Shown: piece after piece, positions 51,422-51,450 of the stretch
How positions within the stretch are numbered: position 1 is the first letter of the stretch
How the letters are laid out: every line of letters starts with the position of its first letter
Assembly (NCBI GenBank): GCA_029933075.1
Contig: JAOZOW010000010.1
Coordinates: forward strand, 1-51,450
Origin: Deltaproteobacteria bacterium
GTDB lineage: Bacteria > Desulfobacterota > DSM-4660 > Desulfatiglandales > Desulfatiglandaceae
DNA: 51,450 nt
Direction of reading: 5' to 3'
Position numbers and translations under genes: made by a program
Notes under the pieces: model-generated
Seen by the model: the letters and a program-made list of their open reading frames with translations, nothing else
Database searches by the model: none
Told to the model about the DNA's origin: nothing

Positions 51422-51450
51422 TTATTTTAAGGTAACAATCAGCATCCTGC

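Overview
The window is a chromosomal motility and signalling island, most likely from a member of the Desulfobacterota (the former Deltaproteobacteria). The grounds are the gene order flgBC-fliEFGHIJ-motE, sigma-54 promoters with NtrC-type activators, CxxCH cytochromes, a heme-containing chemoreceptor and a very large set of multi-receiver histidine kinases. Protein content alone does not fix the genus. No rRNA, tRNA, CRISPR array or transposase gene was seen.

Layout. (1) 1-437: a small exported protein of unknown function behind a sigma-54-type promoter. (2) 511-7464, minus strand: basal-body and export operon flgB-flgC-fliE-fliF-fliG-fliH-fliI-fliJ-motE-like, with a sigma-54 promoter inside the 3' end of the next gene. 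(3) 7447-13434, minus strand: a sigma-54 activator whose phosphorylation-site Asp is Glu, an AMIN-TPR envelope protein, a second NtrC-type regulator and an unknown protein with a sigma-28-like promoter. (4) 13491-20118, minus strand: chemotaxis operon PilZ-cheA-cheD-HDOD-RR-cheX-cheB, then cheY. (5) 20410-23349, plus strand: cheR, then a tetraheme cytochrome c coupled to a chemoreceptor carrying its own periplasmic heme motif. (6) 23960-39345, plus strand: a compact 12-gene signalling operon behind a near-perfect sigma-54 promoter: cheW, a Cache chemoreceptor, two GGDEF proteins, three hybrid histidine kinases, an Hpt protein, a receiver-HisKA protein without an ATPase, an HDOD protein, a receiver with an Hpt-like tail and, last, a potassium channel fused to a receiver domain. 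(7) 39332-48167, minus strand: flagellin (fliC), fliD, fliS, a FliT/FlgN-like chaperone, flaG, a receiver-SHOCT protein and a receiver-GAF-HD-GYP phosphodiesterase. (8) 48267-51421, minus strand: two glycosyltransferases that could glycosylate flagellin.

How it fits together. Chemoreceptors signal through CheW and CheA to CheY, with CheR, CheB, CheD and CheX for adaptation and signal termination. The phosphorelay proteins of region 6 have outputs in cyclic di-GMP (two GGDEF enzymes, opposed by the HD-GYP enzyme) and possibly in potassium flux. Cyclic di-GMP could be read by the PilZ protein and by a MshEN-like tandem motif inside CheA. The most notable points are the receiver-fused potassium channel, a perfect 1639-bp direct repeat shared by two hybrid kinases with a truncated hpt start as a scar, a flagellin leader with two CsrA-type hairpins, a natural D-to-E activator receiver, and the heme chemoreceptor with its cytochrome partner.
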